Of a stretch of DNA of 64,000 nt, positions 12,690 to 24,455 are shown one piece after another. Each line of letters opens with the position of its first letter. Position 1 is the stretch's first letter. The stretch is from NCBI GenBank assembly GCA_039090855.1, contig CM076990.1:199769232-199833231 (forward strand), written 5' to 3'. The stretch comes from Macrothele yani. Lineage: Eukaryota; Arthropoda; Arachnida; Araneae; Macrothelidae. The notes beneath the pieces were generated by a model. It did not search any database, was not told the origin of the DNA, and saw only the letters and a list, made by a program, of their open reading frames with translations. The position numbers and the translations under genes were made by a program.

Positions 12690-15490
12690 TAGAAGCGCTA
12701 TGGTTTTTGAACAGGTTGCTTCAAAAGATATTTTACCCTTTTTTGTTGTACTTGCTTGCATATCAGTTCAAGTTTTCTCTTGTGAGCAAGCCTGGATTTC
12801 TCAGCAAGCTGCACTGCCATATTTCTTTTACATTGACTCTGCAGCTGAACACCATCCATTGCTAACTTTTTCTTTCTGCTATAATTCTCTTGCTTTTCCT
12901 CTCCATTTCTTCAGTTGATGTCCTAAGATTTTGGTAGAGGTTGGCATCCACTGCTTCTTGCAAAAAGTTTTCTTTACTGAAGAAATTAACTGCAGACTTA
13001 CCCTGTGCTTTTAAGTTTATACTTTAGTTTGTACAGCTGAATAGGTTTCAATGTTCATCTTCCTGTTTTTATATCTATAATTTCATCCTTCATGCTGAAA
13101 GAACTTTCAACCTGTGGACCATGAAAGCATGATATCAAGGCTCTCACTATTTTAAATAACACAGTGTACTTGGAGAGGTTGAATATCTTTGCCCACCATT
13201 CAATTTTTACAAAGTTTCCAACTTCATCAACAGGAGATGGAAGTTGTTAATCAACCTGATACTGGTGAATTTCCAAAGCATAGCTTTCCATTTCCCTCTG
13301 AATTCAATATATTTGTAAAGAACTGTGGAAGTTTTTTCAGTCTTTTTAAAGCTAGATTATATGTCCCCTTGCAGAAAGATCAATAACTGATATGCATATT
13401 AAAAGATCAGTACATAATGGTAGTGTCTTTTGCATGTATTTTGTACACAGAATATACACTTCAGCAGTTTTCACCAAAATGTCATTTCATTTGCTTTCCA
13501 AAATAATGGAGTCTGTTCCTGATCCAAGAAACATGCTCTTGCTTTCCCACCTGTCTGACAGTAAGCCAACATCAATGTTCATCAAAACTTTCACAGGTTT
13601 GCCTTTCAGTATCTCTTGTTTTAAGAAACAAGCCAAGAAATCCAAGAACATTGCTTCTGCTTATCAAAAACCTTATGAATTAATAGCTCCTTTGTTTGAA
13701 ATAAGCATATGTATTTTTCCAAAGAGGTACAGCTGAAACATAAAAATTTAATATAAAGCAAAGTTTTCTTTGAGTTTTCAAATAATTTTGCAACAATTCT
13801 AGATTTCCGCTTTCTTCCATCTTTTGTTAGATTCCCCCCCCCTTCCCATAATTTCTCCCAAAGCTCCTGGAATTTTAACTTTCCTTCTTTGCTAATATTT
13901 TTCTTTACATATTTTGTTTATAACATCCATGAATATTGGTCTTTCATTAGACTGCACAAATCCATAATACAGGAGCAAAAGGGCATCATAGATACATAAA
14001 CTGTTTAATGCCACATCATAGCATGACAACCACCTGTGTTGGACCATGTTCTTAATTTCAGTGAATTTTAGCCCTATAATTTCACAAATTTCAGCAAGGG
14101 CTACACATTAAACTGCAGACCATTTAAAGTCATTGAAGATGTCAGTCAAGTATTTTTCAATGTAACCTTCAAATGGTTTGCAAATTTTTTTGCTAGCATT
14201 GTGAATATGGTGACATGAATCTCCAATGACAAGCAAGTGAGATTTCCCCAGCAGAATTCTTGTTTCTAAACCTGTTTTTGAGCCTCTAATGATACTGCAG
14301 GGGTCCATAAGAACAGAAACAAGATTTTCCCAAGGAATATAATTTTCCTCAAAAAATGTGCAAATAGAGTGATACAGTGTATAAGCATCGACTTTACTAC
14401 CCTTAAGGATGTAAAGTGCTCAACTACAACTTTGTTCAGTTTATCAGAAAAATAACTGACCAAAATGCACAGCACACACTTGTTGCCTCATCAATATTAA
14501 GAGAAAAACTAGAAGCTTTTAGAGCAGCTGTTGTTTCAACTAAGAAATTCTTGGCTAGACCAAACCCCATTTTGTATGATGCACTTGTACAATCCATAGA
14601 GAGGTACGATAGAGCCTTTCGATCTGTAGCCAATGTCTTTCCTACATCAATTAAAACAGGAGCCACGGTGAATGGCAGATTATGTTCTGCCAAGACTCAG
14701 AATACGAATGCTTGTAAATTTGATATCATGACATATGTAGAGGATTTTAGAAAGGGAGTGTCTGACCCCAGGTCTTAAACAACCCTTAGAAATAGGAAAC
14801 TAGGAGATTTGGGCTAGAGCGCCCGATAGGAAAGTGACACAGCAGCGAAGTAGAAAGGGGGAGGAAGACGCCCTTATTTATTACCAGGGGGCCAGTACCC
14901 GGCGGCTTAACGTGCCCATCCGACGCACGGCGGATATTTAGTGGATCGAGCGTTCGTACCTGCCTGGGATCGAACCTGAGGCCCTTTCCGTGGCAGTCAC
15001 GAACGTTGCCCACTAGGCCACCCGCGGCCTAAATTTGATATTCTATCACACAAGGGCACTTTTATTGGCAATTTTACCGAACTCATTGGTGTAGACATAC
15101 CTTGAATTTCATCTCTTTCAGATGGCTTTTTTGAATTGAAAGAAAGAAAAAAAAAAAAAAACACACTTGGCAAGCAATAATTCTTCTGAACTGTTTTTTT
15201 TTCTTTTCTGCAGGTGCTTTTTGCTTTTTAAATGATCTGATGTTGCTGAAAATCTTCTTACCAAAGTAGATCATATCAGATCAGAGCACAAGGAATACAA
15301 TGCTTTCCCACTGTCATCAACTTTATGAATAGAATCTCCAGCTTTCAGCTGCAGTTCAGAATCTTTATCTTTGATCATAATTAATTTTGACAACTAATCA
15401 AACCGAATTTTTTTTTTTCACTTGCATCAATAAAATGTGCTATATTTTCTTTACTTGCTCTAAGAATAGCAGCCATTTGTAATTTTACAA
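12690..15490 (-). pseudogene. hAT-like transposase, decayed
   Basis: Ordered minus-strand blocks appear in shifting frames: SFSLNIDEATS (about 14490), LVSYFSDKLNKVVVEHF, GSKTGLETRI, GDSCHHIHNASKKICKPFEG, and DIFNDFKWSA (about 14110), then SARGHNLALKRLKKLP (about 13350) and a charged tail with LAHKRKLELICK (about 12770). The IDEAT and DSCHHxHN blocks belong to the RNase-H-like core of a hAT-related family common in insects and hydrozoans. Many stops and frameshifts show that it is dead. A SINE at 14727-15029 interrupts the N-terminal side. Confidence 0.75.
14727..15029 (-). mobile_element. tRNA-derived SINE, family B, with 12-bp target duplication
   Basis: The minus strand begins gccgcgggtggcctagtggg (A-box region TGGCCTAGTGG) and carries B-box GGTTCGATCCC 55 bp on, the spacing of a pol III tRNA promoter. 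The body is GC-rich (gcggcttaacgtgcccatcc on plus), unlike the surrounding AT-rich hAT remnant. Identical 12-mers taaatttgatat at 14715-14726 and 15030-15041 flank it, as expected for LINE-mediated insertion. No clear poly(A) tail is present. Confidence 0.82.
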
Positions 15491-16062
15491 AAGACCAGAG
15501 AGAAGGAAATTTACCCAAATGATAGTCTGGGGAAAAATAAAGACTAAGTCAGAAATATGTTGAGGAACAACCTAAAGGTAATAAGAAAGGAACAAAATAA
15601 CATGGTACTTGCATTTTGTCCTAGGGTATCCAATGTTCCAACACATGGTTTTGGTCATTTGACTTTGTCACGATCAGTACAAACAGGGAAATTGTTTACA
15701 AATGCCATAAGAAGCATGCACATTTATTGCTTACAGATGGTTATGCTGGTAGAACTGCAGCAGCCAAAGAAAGAATGACTAAGTCACCATGCCACACCAT
15801 ACATGCCAGGAAGCACCAGAAACAAACTTATCTACACCTCCATACACCACAGCAAAGGAAAGAACAGCATGTGAAAACATGCAGAAGTCACTAAGAAAAG
15901 CGGCAATAAACACTAACAGTTTCTCGACTCTCACAGCAACTTTTGTTTCAAACAGATGTAAAGCTGTCACTAAAATGGGGTGGAATAGACACAGGAATAA
16001 AATTCACAAAGTCGACACATTAGTTTACGTTTGCAGGTGGGGTTTGAAGCCGACCAAGTTGC

Positions 16063-16575
16063 TTGACTGAATTGAGAGAGGTAGAGAATCACCAAACAGA
16101 CAACAAAAAGAAGACCTTAATCACATCAGAGGAGTCTATGGGGATGTTGGGGACATCACTGAGCGATTTCCTGCAAGCCGTGGAAAGGCTGTTCTCGTTG
16201 ACTGCAGCAGTTTACCAAAAGGACGTACTAGATGAAAGTTCCACCCTTCGCGCTGTGATGCTCAAGTGACGTCACCATCCATTGTTGACAGCAGTAAACG
16301 AATTGAGCTACTTATTCCACCCTCCAACATTTGTTCAGACAACAAAAAGAAGCCCTTAATCACATCGGAGGAGGCTATGGGGATGTTGGTGACGTCACTG
16401 AGCGATTTCCTGCAAGCCGTGGAAAGGCTGTTCTCGTTGACTGCAGCAGTTTACTAAAAGGACGTACTAGGTGAAAGTTCCACCCTTCGCGCTGTGATGC
16501 TCAAGTGACGTCACCATCCATTGTTGACAGCAGTAAACGAATTGGGCTACTCATTCCACCCTCCAGCATTTGTTC
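16063..16575 (+). repeat. Two tandem 239-bp units coding a hAT C-terminal (dimerisation) segment
   Basis: Unit 1 runs 16097-16335 and unit 2 runs 16336-16574, nearly identical. Each encodes LITSEE, then SLSDFLQAVERLFSLTAAVY, and unit 1 continues QKDVLDESSTLRAVMLK before a stop. The AVERLFS...L...T...VML pattern resembles the hAT dimerisation region. Unit 2 has a stop just after AAVY. The units carry GC-rich, CpG-containing text unlike the flanks. Confidence 0.7.
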
Positions 16576-16864
16576 TTGCCACCCCCCCCCAGCACCTGCT
16601 TCCCAAGCAATGCTTTCAGCTAGAAAGCCCTTATTTATAAGATATTTTTCCCCACAAAAAACAACAAAAAACGAAATTGTGGAATTCCACCTTTTCAAAT
16701 ATTTTTTATATAGAATGACGACCCCCACCCCTAAAAAATTAATTTTTGCAATGACCTCAAGGATGACCAGAACAATGCCAGAAAAAGCGGAATTCCACGA
16801 ATTTGGGGAAGAATCTTGTGTAAGATTACATTGCTCTGGTGCGGGAACTGAATGCACATCCCCC

Positions 16865-17035
16865 GACTTCCATTCCAGCAAATGGATAGTCTACTCAAAC
16901 GGAAATCAGCAGATGCAGGTTTGATTTCCGCTCCAGAGAGATGTAATTTCCAAGTTTTCTGTGATGATGTTACCTATAAAACAGTAAAACTGACAATTCA
17001 GGCATAGCTGATTGCTTGGTAAATAATACTGACTT
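16865..17035 (+). mobile_element. tRNA-derived SINE, family C
   Basis: Plus-strand head: tagtctactcaaacgg (A-box-like) and gcaggtttgatttccgc (B-box-like), followed by a body gtaatttccaagttttctg and cagtaaaactgacaattcag. A related head is found at 37245-37335 on the minus strand and a related 3' body at about 11785-11858 on the minus strand, which supports a dispersed family. Confidence 0.55.
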
Positions 17036-17825
17036 TGTTTCACATTAAGTGAAGAACATGTTTTCCACGGAATCCATACCATACTGCATTGCTACACTGA
17101 ATAACTTATTGTGATCTTTTTTCCCCGCACTGTTTGGCTGTGAAATTTCTTGTTGATGAATACACCTGATAACATACTGTAGCTGTTTAGGTACCTCATT
17201 TTATTGTTTTGCATTTTTGCCAATAGTTGAGTATGCTTAAGGCAGTTTTCTTTTGTCCCCCCTCCCTTCGTGAAAGACATAAATGACAAGAGTCTTCAAC
17301 ATTCAATAGGTGCAGCCATCATCACTGCCAGAGTGCTGCTAAATGTGTATATTGAGGATTGTTCCTCTTCAAAAGGCCATGAAATCACTCCTCCATTTTC
17401 AGCAAAGTGAACTAGGTAACTAAGGCTGCATGGTTCTTGCAGGACTTTCCAAAACATATCACACACCACCTGACTTGCACAATTTGCACACATTTGAGAA
17501 GGTATTCACACACTGCCTAAATGTACATAACCCTAAAAAGATAACAGGTCACTCATTTAAAGTTTGCAGCAAAAATGTATCCAACAAGATCAGTTTTTCA
17601 AATGCAAATATTGGCTTGGAATAAGTACTGTGTTGGGCAAAAAGTTGTTCCATGTTAAAGATTTCATTTAATGACAGACTTTTTTTAAATTACACACCCT
17701 GTGATACATTTCATTTGCCTTTATTGCTATTTCTTCTATTGCCCTATGCAAGTTTTATTTGAAAATTTTGCAACACTTGTCTACACGATGTTGATTAAAT
17801 GCAAATCATTAATGATTATCTAGTT

Positions 17826-17962
17826 CTTAATGGTTTTTTGTTTGCTTTGGAAGTTTAACAACCCCTGACAATATCTAAGATTATATGGAGTCACCCATTT
17901 GTAATTTAGGGACACTGGTTTGGGGGAAAGGACAAGTGCAAGCATAGACAAACCACCTTAAA
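17826..17962 (-). mobile_element. SINE family A, headless fragment
   Basis: Plus-strand text gaagtttaacaacccc ... gtcacccatttgtaatttag ... ggacactggtttggggg ... agacaaacc follows the body of the family A copies at 12014 and 27178 with more changes. The tRNA-like head is absent. Confidence 0.65.
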
Positions 17963-18029
17963 ATATTCACATCCACCCTAATAAAAACATTTTGCTTCAC
18001 ATCCATAACAAATTTTTATTCTGCACACG

Positions 18030-18665
18030 ATCAGAACAATATGATCGAACAATAGGTCAACTATTGTTTTTACTATTGTTTCACAAGTTATTCTGCGTTT
18101 TGCAAGTTGCGTGTGCCATGCATATAAAGAAATATAACATTCATTTATGAAACAGGTTAAATATTGGGTAATATCCAAGTATGAGTTTTAACTTACCAAA
18201 TACTATAGCATAGTTTGGAGATCCTTTTCGATTTAGTTATTACCATGTTGCACACTGTACACAGGCATGCTGCAATGTAGTTTTCCCAAGGAAGACATTT
18301 GTTGTGCCAAATGGGGTGATCTATATCAAAATGTTTTACTTCTTGCCTTTCATCCTGCTTGCTGTAATACCTTGAAAAGTACGTACCATTGAAGTTATAA
18401 AAATGGGTAGGAATCACAATGAAGTCTACTGCAGTAAACATGGAAATAACTATATCGAAAAGGATCTCCAAACTATGCTGTTGTATTTGGAAAGTTAAAA
18501 CTCATACCTAGATATTACCCAATACTTAACCTGTTTCATAAATGAGTTATGTATTTTTTTTTAATACACATGGCACATACAACTTGCAAAATGCAGAATA
18601 ATGTGTGAAACAATAGTAAAAACAATAGTTGACTTATTGTTCAACCATACATTTAGCCATGTAAT
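18030..18665. repeat. Foldback element with ~210-bp arms
   Basis: The left arm, 18030-18240, and right arm, 18435-18660, are inverted copies (for example gtatgagttttaactt on the left against aagttaaaactcatacc on the right, and caatagtaaaaacaatagtt against its complement). A loop of roughly 200 bp separates them. No coding capacity is seen. It resembles a nonautonomous foldback or MITE; target duplications were not resolved. Confidence 0.7.
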
Positions 18666-18729
18666 TGTTTGAGTTATATTTTATTAACCAAATATTATTG
18701 ATCTAAACAAGTTTTGCCATAATCCTCCT

Positions 18730-20780
18730 GGTAGGCATCACATCTCTCCAGCACACAATTGACTCCAGTGTTTTTTCTGCAGTGCTCAGGTTTCACTACC
18801 ATTCATCAGAGTAAGAACGATCACACTTTCATACAAAGCCATTCCGGATCTTTTTGAGGATCCATAGTCTGGTGAAATCTTCCTAAAGCAATTTAGGAGG
18901 TGAAATTCTCCTTAGCACTTTCAAAGCTGAATTTATGAGCATAATGATTTCACCTTCTAATATGCTTTCTGTGCATCTTACATATACAAACTAATTCACC
19001 TGGTCTAATTCTGCACCATTTAGACTGGTTTTGCACTCAGTTTGCCAGTTGTGCTGGGAGTAAGGAATGGTCCCTCGGGATTGGAAGGATGCTATCATTG
19101 TTCCCTTGTATAAGGGAAAAGGTGATCAGACTGAATGCAAAAACTATCGTGGTATTAGCCTACTGAGCGTGCCAGGGAAAGTGTTTAGTAAGGTTGTTAT
19201 TGAAAAAGTACGGGGTCTTACATCATTGAAAGTGTGGGATGTTCAGAGTGGTTTTATGCCTGGTAAAGGCTGCACTAACCAGATTTTTGCATTACGCACA
19301 ATGATCGAAAAGTATCTGGCTGTTGGGAAGAAAGTTTTTGCTGCCTTCATAGATTTAGAGAAAGCAACCGAGTAAATAGGACACTTTTGTGGAAGGTATT
19401 GAATGAATATGGTGTTACTGGGAATCTACTTAATAGTGTAAAAGCCATGTATGCTGGTAGTAGAGCTTGTGTAGGAGTGAATGGTGTTTTATCAAAATGG
19501 TTTTCCATTGGTGCAGGAGTTAGACAAGGTTGTGTAATGTCACCATGGCTGTTTAATATATTTATGGACCCATGCATGCGTGAGGCCAAAATAGATAATA
19601 GTGGTTTATGTCTTGGTGATATCCGTGTGTGCAGATTGCTGTATGCTGATGACACTGTCCTGTTGGCAGAGAGCAAAAGTGAGTTGCAGAGTATGTTGAC
19701 TCGGATGCACGAAGTTTGCATGAAATTCAAACTGAGTATAAATAAGGGAAAAACCAAAGTTATGGTGTTTGAGAGAGGAATGGGTAGCACTGAATGTAAT
19801 GTAAGTATAAATGGCACTGTGATTGACCAGGTGAGTGAGTTTGTGTATTTAGGAAGCGTGTTTGACAGAGAGAACAAGTTAGATGGTGAAATCAGTAGGC
19901 GAGTGAATTCTTCTTTGAAAGTCATAGCTGCTCTGGGAGGTTTTCACAGGAATGATGGGTTCTCTAGAGAGTCCCACATGGCTGTGCATGAAACAGTAAT
20001 TGTTCCTACTCTGATGTATGGCAGTGAAACCTGGGTACTGCAGAAGAAACATAGGAGTCGTTTGTGTGCTGGAGAAATGTGTTACTTACGTGGGGTTTGT
20101 GGCAAGACACGATCTGATTGTGTGAGGAATGAAGATGTATTGCAGTTGTGTGATGTAAAGCAAAATGTTGTTAGCAAGGTGGAGACCAATATGCTTCAGT
20201 GGTTTGGCCATGTTGAAAGAATGAGTGATGAAATGCTTACTAAGAAAATATTTTCAGCCCAAGTGGCAGGAAGGAAAGGCAGAGGAAGGCCAAGGAAGAC
20301 ATGGGTGGATCAGATTCATGAGTGTCTGCATGAGAAAAAGATTATGAGTATGAAGTATAAAAGATCTTGTGTACGGCGTGTAATGGATATCAGTGAAGCA
20401 CGAGTTGTATGTCAAGATCGCTGTAAATGGCGAAGTTTGATACGACAACAATAAGTAAAAATATCTGGAAGTTTGTATTTCTTTTTGGAGCTAACCTCTG
20501 AATCTCAGAGAACAGCTTAGTGATATATGTACTAACAGTTCTTCAATCAGAAAACCATAACTTTGGTTTTTCTCTTACTAAGTCTGGCTTTCATGCAAAC
20601 TTTGTAGATCCAGGACAATCCACTCTGCAACTGACTTTTGCTCTTTGCCAACAGGACTGTCATCAGCAACCTGCAAACCCAGGAATTACCAAGACTTTGC
20701 TACTCTGTACAGTACTTAGTATTTCATCAACTTGCTTCTTGTACTTGGTAGTTCACAAGAAGACGGTCTGGAAATAATCA
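18730..20780 (-). pseudogene. LINE family 2 copy, split by a plus-strand copy of the same family
   Basis: Minus-strand pieces at 20529-20720 (matching ADDTVLLAESKSEL through KTKVMVF of the other copies) and 18730-19043 (matching VSEFVYLGS through the SETWVLQKK region) are consecutive in the element. They are interrupted by the plus-strand copy at 19044-20528. Both pieces are frameshifted. This is the older host element of the nest. Confidence 0.7.
19044..20528 (+). mobile_element. LINE family 2, 5'-truncated reverse transcriptase copy
   Basis: Two adjoining frames (19067-19375 and 19387-20454) encode the reverse transcriptase: CKNYRGISLLSVPGKVF, SGFMPGKGCTNQIFALRTMI, AAFIDLEKA, a break at 19375, then GVRQGCVMSPWLFNIFMDP, LLYADDTVLLAESKSEL (the YADD catalytic box) and a C-terminal region with MYGSETWVLQKK and GRPRKTWVDQI. 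It is an APE-type non-LTR element; clade not settled (it resembles families common in crustaceans, insects and fish). One stop/frameshift separates the frames, so the copy is fairly young but inactive. The endonuclease domain is missing by 5' truncation. Confidence 0.85.
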
Positions 20781-21310
20781 CGAGTCTTTGCTGTATATCT
20801 GTTCTCATACGGTATATTTGGTAATGTTAAACCTTCAATCTGGAAGACTCTGAACCAAACATCTTACTACACATATGTTGCAAGTAGCAAATATCCTTTG
20901 TTTAGGCCAATGAAGTCTACTTTTTCCTATGTATGTTACTGGTATCAGTGCCTTAAACAGCAAACATAAAAAGTAGTGTGAGTACAAAGGAAGAATAATT
21001 TGGGAAAGATCAGAAGTTTGGTCATATTCATATATGTATGTACTGTACATATGCAGTATGCATATATGAATAGAATGTGATCATGAGTAATGACTACACA
21101 GAAGAGTTTGAGAGAAAAATATTTTTGAAACCATAGGTGCTGATATCATTACGAAAATCACTGTTTAAGTGTGTATTTTATGCCAATGCAGCCCTTAATC
21201 TGAAAAGCATAAAATTTCTGAAAGGGAAATAGGTTTAGTTTAAATGAATAATGGGACAAATATATGCAATGCAGTTAAGTCACCTACAAGAATATGCATA
21301 AATATATATA

Positions 21311-22551
21311 CACTATATTGAAAAAGTCACCAGACACGTAGAAGAGAAGCACAACATAGCATTTATTGACATACATTAGTACGGTGTCAGCCCACCTTTG
21401 GCCTTAATGCAGGCACTGACCCTTCGCAACATGCTTTCGACAAGGTTTTGGAACACAGCGATAAGTATGTGCTTCCATTCAGGACATAATGCTGCCGTGA
21501 ACTGTTGCTTAGTAGTAGGCATTGGTTCCAAACTTCTTATGTGGCGCTCTAATTCACACCATAGGTGCTCTTCAGGATTAAGATCAGGGCTCTGTGCCGG
21601 CCAGTCCACACAAGATACAGAATTATCGTCAAATCACGCTGTAACAGTCTTTTCTTTATGGCTCGGTGCATTATCCTGCTGGTACCAACAAGGCTCGGTT
21701 CCATCGTATTGCCAAAGAGTTGGTAGGGCATAATTGTACGGAATATTGAGGTTGACGTGCTGGTTAACAGGTTTGTCCACGATAACCAATGGGCTGGGAC
21801 CATACCACGAAAACCACCCCCACACTAGTACACTGCCAGATCCAAACTTGACCATGGGAACAGTACACTGTGGTAAATAAAGTTCCCCAGCTGCCGCCAT
21901 ACCCACACATGGCCATCAGACTGATGGTTGCTGTATCTGGATTCATCAGTCCATAAGACCAGAGACCATTGATCTACGGTCCACAATAAATGTTCTTTAC
22001 ACCATGCTAAACGAGTAGCATTCCGAGTGGAGATTAAAGGCTTATATGAGCAGCTGCACGACTATGGTAATTCATGGAATTAAGTTCTCTGTGAATGATA
22101 CATGTCAATATCGAGGTTCCAGCATTTTTACTCACCTGTACACTAAGGTCTTGTGCAGTAGTACTCCATTGATTAGCTGTAATGACTCTCCTGTGGCTTT
22201 GACATCCTCTATCACCGATTTTCTTTAGTCTGCCAGGATGTTTTGCTGCTTCAGGCACACCATGTGTCTTCCACTTATTCAGTATATCCAAAACAGTTGG
22301 CTTGGTTATGTTTAAACGCCTCTCGGTTTTTCTTATGGACAACCCACTAATATCACACATAACGATCTTTCCTTTTTCAAAGTCAGTTCTCTCCCGCCAG
22401 GACATTTTCACTCAACCTCACAATGCGATATGATCACGGTCAGCTGCAGGCTTGTTTTTATACCGTTTGCAGCTGTACCATGAATCTTAACAACGCAGCA
22501 GATTCGTTCATTTGCTTTTGAAGGGGTGTCCGGTGACTCGTCAATATAGTG
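21311..22551 (-). mobile_element. Tc1-like DNA transposon with TIRs and TA target sites
   Basis: Ends are cactatattgaaaaagtcac... at 21311 and the inverse ...gtgactcgtcaatatagtg at 22551, flanked by TA (21309-21310, 22552-22553). Minus-strand coding: a helix-turn-helix N-terminus with GLSIRKTERRLNITKPTVLD (22034-22411), central fragments 21560-21940 in several frames, and the catalytic WPAQSPDLNPEEHLWCELER block (21376-21609). Frameshifts and the EEH change show that it is inactive. It lies in the 11.8-kb PEX1 intron, 56 bp from the splice donor of the sensor-1 exon. Confidence 0.92.
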
Positions 22552-22609
22552 TATAAATAAAATCAGTTAATATCCATTTCTTACTAAGAAAATATTTTTT
22601 TTAACTCAC

Positions 22610-22713
22610 TTCATTTGGCAAAGGACAATTCAAACATTTATCCAATCTTCCAGGGCGCAGCAGAGCTGGGTCTATAAGGTCAGGACGACTAGAGGCAGCA
22701 AGGACATAAACAC
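22610..22713 (-). CDS. PEX1: PEX1 exon: sensor 1 and arginine finger region of D2
   Basis: The 104-nt exon encodes [20 protein letters not shown] then [14 protein letters not shown]. It carries the sensor-1 strand (AASSRPD) and the second region of homology with the arginine-finger motif RPGRLD that reaches into the neighbouring subunit's ATP site. The acceptor is attgttag, the donor is gtgagtta, and the exon ends at phase 0. A Tc1-like transposon ends only 56 bp below the donor site, yet the donor is intact. Confidence 0.95.
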
Positions 22714-23614
22714 CTAACAATATAAAAAAATGATTTTCTATAAACTTCACACACACAAAAAATGAAGTCTTATATGCTAGAAAACATTTATATATTGTCT
22801 ATTATTACATCCAAAATATTGCTACAATAAAATTATGTTAAGTATTATTAACTGGCTCACTCTTAATACTGGCTGATTTACTCAGGGCCTTGAAATAGGT
22901 AGTAGTTAGCTGGAATTTTTACTAGTGCATTAATCTTTAGGTCTGTGCTATAATTATTATAACTAAATATAAACTATAAACCATCCAAACATACGCTGCA
23001 TGAAATGAGCTCTAAATCAAATACAACCTCACGAAAAACTTTCACTATTTTGTTTTATGTAAATCAAAAACAAAAGCATGAAAGGAAAATTCAATACTGC
23101 CCAGAGCACATTTAAGGAGACCGAGGCCCGGGGGCTGGACAGTATTTTGGGGCCCCAGTATTAGTGGCACATCTAGAATTTCACCCTGGGTGGATGAATA
23201 AAAATGCCCAGGAGAAAACACTCCCAAAAATATGAAACCATAAAAATATCTCTACCGTAATGAAGTGTGTATCCCATGATTTATGGACAAATCAGTGGTA
23301 TGAAGTAAAATGTAAAAATGCATGGTTGAAAAAATGGACTCCAGTGCTTTATAACCTCCCTTCTGCTTCCAGGGTTGTGTTCAGCTTTTTGAAATTATAT
23401 TGAAGTAGGACAAAATATGATCCAAACAAATTCTTAATGTATGAAAATTCCCCCCAATCACAGGTGTGTGCAAAGAAACTTCTGCAATGCTTTCGAAAGA
23501 TTTCAGGATGGACAGGGTGACTTTTTTGTGGACATCACCTAAAAAAGTGGAAAGAAATGGAATATTGTTTTTTTTTTTTTTCACAAGGCAATTTTAGTTT
23601 TTGCTGTGCTAACT

Positions 23615-23648
<34 letters not shown>

Positions 23649-24372
23649 GCAGAACTTTGTCAATTCTTCAAGCATCATACATAATTCTGGTGCCCCTTGA
23701 AAATGTGCGGCCCAGGGTGCAGCCCCCTAGTGCCCCTCATAAATGGACTGTGATACTGCCATATATTAGTACAAAATCGTCCCCCAAATCAGTTATTCGT
23801 TATGAACTGCTACACAGTTTTACAGCAAAAGTACTGCCTGAAATTCAACATATCCACATGTAGTGTATTTTTTATCATATCTAACACCATTTTTCTTTTG
23901 CAATTTTTTTTTTTTTTTTTTGAGAAACAGCAAATTTTAAATTCTGGATTCCCTTTTATACAAGCTTTTAAAAAGTTGTTTTTAGATTTGTGTTGCTTTT
24001 ACAGCATTAGATCTGAAGATCTTAGCATCAAAATACTCAGTAATGAAACTACCACCTCAAATATCTTTGGTTCCGAGTATAAATCCCTTTTAATCAGAAT
24101 ACTGACAAGTGTTTTACTCAAAATGATATATTTCTTATTCAGAATACTGACTAATTCCTTCCTAAAAATATCAATCATTTTCTTACTCAATGTAAGTCAA
24201 TTTCTAACTCATTCACATTTACGTCAGCATAAAATTTACATGGAACACTGCCCCTATAGAAATGCTATCGTAATTTCTACATTTAAAAAAATAAAATTGC
24301 AACATTGTTCAAATAAACAAAACATGCATAAAAGAAAGCATCACAACTAGTTATCAATGGAATTGAAATAAC
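22714..24372. other. PEX1 1.66-kb intron, mostly unassigned
   Basis: Two GC-rich patches, 23110-23200 (gaggcccgggggctgg, ttttggggccccagtatt) and 23690-23750 (gcggcccagggtgcagcccc), bracket AT-rich sequence with long A and T runs. They look like ends of a nonautonomous hAT-type element, but terminal repeats could not be aligned. Confidence 0.3.
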
Positions 24373-24455
24373 CTTGTGCACTTTCAACCCCATCCATCTG
24401 TGTCAGAAACTGATTCACAACACGATCAGTAACTCCTGTGCTGTCATGACCACGC
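24373..24455 (-). CDS. PEX1: PEX1 exon: [15 protein letters not shown] block of D2
   Basis: The 83-nt exon encodes [20 protein letters not shown] followed by DGVESAQ, entering with the last base of a split Lys and leaving with the first base of a Gly codon. This block follows Walker B and leads into sensor 1. The [15 protein letters not shown] string is highly characteristic of PEX1. The acceptor is cttttag and the donor is gttatttc. Confidence 0.94.

Noticed and set aside
16501..16924. Overlapping 126- and 139-aa frames on both strands
   Set aside because: Neither has a recognisable domain. They span the end of the tandem duplication and the head of a SINE, so they are chance frames.
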